From Acinetobacter sp. NIPH 2699 (GTDB lineage: Bacteria > Pseudomonadota > Gammaproteobacteria > Pseudomonadales > Moraxellaceae): a stretch of 64,000 nucleotides of DNA. Shown piece by piece: positions 63,122-64,000 of this stretch (the stretch's first letter is position 1; each line of letters opens with the position of its first letter). The position numbers and the translations under genes are program-made. The stretch spans positions 1 through 64,000 of the forward strand of contig NZ_JAKZGL010000003.1 of the NCBI RefSeq assembly GCF_022549355.1, given 5' to 3'. Below the pieces are notes generated by a model. The model was not told the origin of the DNA, did no database searches, and saw only the letters and a program-made list of their open reading frames with translations.

Positions 63122-64000
63122 ATTTAATTTCAATTTGTTTAGCCCAAAGTTCAATCAGCATTTGTACGGTCTTACTCAACGGTTTATAACTCGGCCAAAT
63201 CGCATGAATCGGCATATCCAGACCATTGGTGGTATCGCTAAACTCTAATCGGACTAAACTTTGTTTGGCAAAATGCTCATTGACTACTGAAAGTGGAAAA
63301 TTACCCCAACCCATGCCTTGTTCCACCATATTAATCGCCATGGACAAATTATCGGTATACCAACACGCATCAGAAACCAGTACGCGAGGATCAGGTAGCG
63401 GATGATTTTTACTGGCAATAATGATTTGTCTTAACTCAGAAAGCATGGTGAGCTCATTTTTATGATTGTCTTTCAATTGCTGGGCATCTTTCGGTGAAAC
63501 CGCTGCGACAAATTTTTCAACACCCAATAATCTAAAACGCTCGTTGATGTCGATAGCCGATGAGCTATATGCGATATAAAGATCAATTTCATTATTTTGC
63601 AAACGCGTTTTTAACTCTTGTTGCGGTGCACAGACCATTTCAATATTTAACAGTGGATAACGCTGAATCAGATGCTCAATACCGACCAATAAAAATTTCT
63701 GATTGATATCCGCAGCGACACCGATTGAGAGACTGGTTTCCAGCCCTGTTGAAAGCTCGGTCAGATGCAATTCTAATTGGCGCATTTTGGTAACGATCAA
63801 TCGTGCATGGGGTTCGATCGAAAGCGCGACCTCGGTCGGTGCAAGATGATTCTTACTACGGTCAAATAATTTTAAATTCAATTCCGCTTCTAAATGGGCA
63901 ATCGCCATACTGACTGCGGAGGGAACACGATTTAGCGCACGTGCGGCGGCTGAAAAATTACCGCGATCAATAATCTCAAGGATTAACTCAAGCTGTTCAC
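63120..64000 (-). CDS. LysR-family regulator, 5' end cut by the window
   Basis: The frame runs off the window end, giving 293 visible residues. The helix-turn-helix is nearly complete (EQLELILEIIDRGNFSAAARALNRVPSAVSMAIAHLE), so only a few N-terminal residues are missing. A substrate-binding domain follows (LSIGVAADINQKFLLVGIEHLIQRYP). The Met at 63908 is internal, not the start. Its stop lies in the T-run of the convergent small RNA terminator. Target unknown. Confidence 0.93.
   Translation of the reverse strand, partial: EQLELILEIIDRGNFSAAARALNRVPSAVSMAIAHLEAELNLKLFDRSKNHLAPTEVALSIEPHARLIVTKMRQLELHLTELSTGLETSLSIGVAADINQKFLLVGIEHLIQRYPLLNIEMVCAPQQELKTRLQNNEIDLYIAYSSSAIDINERFRLLGVEKFVAAVSPKDAQQLKDNHKNELTMLSELRQIIIASKNHPLPDPRVLVSDACWYTDNLSMAINMVEQGMGWGNFPLSVVNEHFAKQSLVRLEFSDTTNGLDMPIHAIWPSYKPLSKTVQMLIELWAKQIEIK

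Noticed and set aside
63057..63248. Reading frame of 63 codons across the small RNA and the end of the LysR gene
   Set aside because: It crosses a strong terminator, overlaps the LysR gene antisense and has no protein-like composition. The GGA-rich RNA reading explains the region better.

Overview
The window is a chromosomal segment of a gammaproteobacterium, almost certainly an Acinetobacter (Moraxellaceae). The support is moderate-to-low GC, the 5S rRNA tail, conserved Acinetobacter-type gene blocks (ribBX-ribH-nusB-thiL-pgpA-glmU-glmS, dapA-bamC-purC, dnaJ-dapB, serB with a divergent SMP_2 gene), a class C beta-lactamase resembling the Acinetobacter ADC family, and several small proteins I know only from this group. 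I see no prophage, insertion sequence, CRISPR array, plasmid gene or tRNA. It reads as core chromosome with a few accessory or decaying pieces.

Layout. 1-1600: end of an rRNA operon, a broken DUF4375 gene, an ankyrin protein and a minus-strand small RNA. 1.6-9 kb: outer-membrane barrel, aldehyde dehydrogenase, DUF1287 protein, MetP/MetS-type amino-acid importer, rsmB-fmt. 9-24 kb: ilvD, thioredoxin-fold protein, TauE permease, LysR, pyrimidine permease, ppc, and a TetR-RND efflux locus with a clear operator palindrome. 24-36 kb: dnaJ, dapB, START protein, an MFS-dkgB pair with its LysR, a MocR regulator, and a minus-strand run mutY-M23-hypothetical-tag-ahr. 36-47 kb: dienelactone hydrolase, DUF1328, YcgN, PQQ sugar dehydrogenase, class C beta-lactamase, rarA, yddG, purC-bamC-dapA, pncA, Lrp, YitT. 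47-55.6 kb: glmS, glmU, pgpA, thiL, nusB, ribH and ribBX, mostly tightly packed on the minus strand, then the SMP_2 protein. 55.7-64 kb: serB, small membrane and SCP2 proteins, dtd, pncB, a sulfurtransferase-psd pair, an AT-rich orphan gene, a second small RNA and a LysR gene cut by the window end.

Most interesting result. Two unannotated intergenic loci, at 1330-1527 (minus strand) and 62918-63121 (plus strand), share one architecture: an 18-bp imperfect palindrome matching the GacA upstream activating sequence (TGTAAG-N6-CTTACA), centred about 65 nt upstream of the start expected from a -10 hexamer; then about 125 nt carrying four to seven GGA motifs, several in AGGAA hairpin loops; then an intrinsic terminator whose loop also contains AGGAT. 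This is the design of Pseudomonas RsmX/Y/Z small RNAs, which sequester CsrA/RsmA under GacS/GacA control. The window thus appears to hold two members of an Acinetobacter Gac/Rsm regulatory RNA set. No expression data support this here; it rests on sequence architecture.

Minor themes. Two apparent one-base slips fall in T homopolymers (538-543 and 4841-4846), so either genuine decay or assembly error should be considered. A structured intergenic repeat occurs twice (35.8 kb and 60.3 kb). Several proteins have family-level twists: RibB fused to a GTP cyclohydrolase II-like domain lacking its zinc cysteines, a one-domain BamC, and an SMP_2 protein with a long C-terminal extension.
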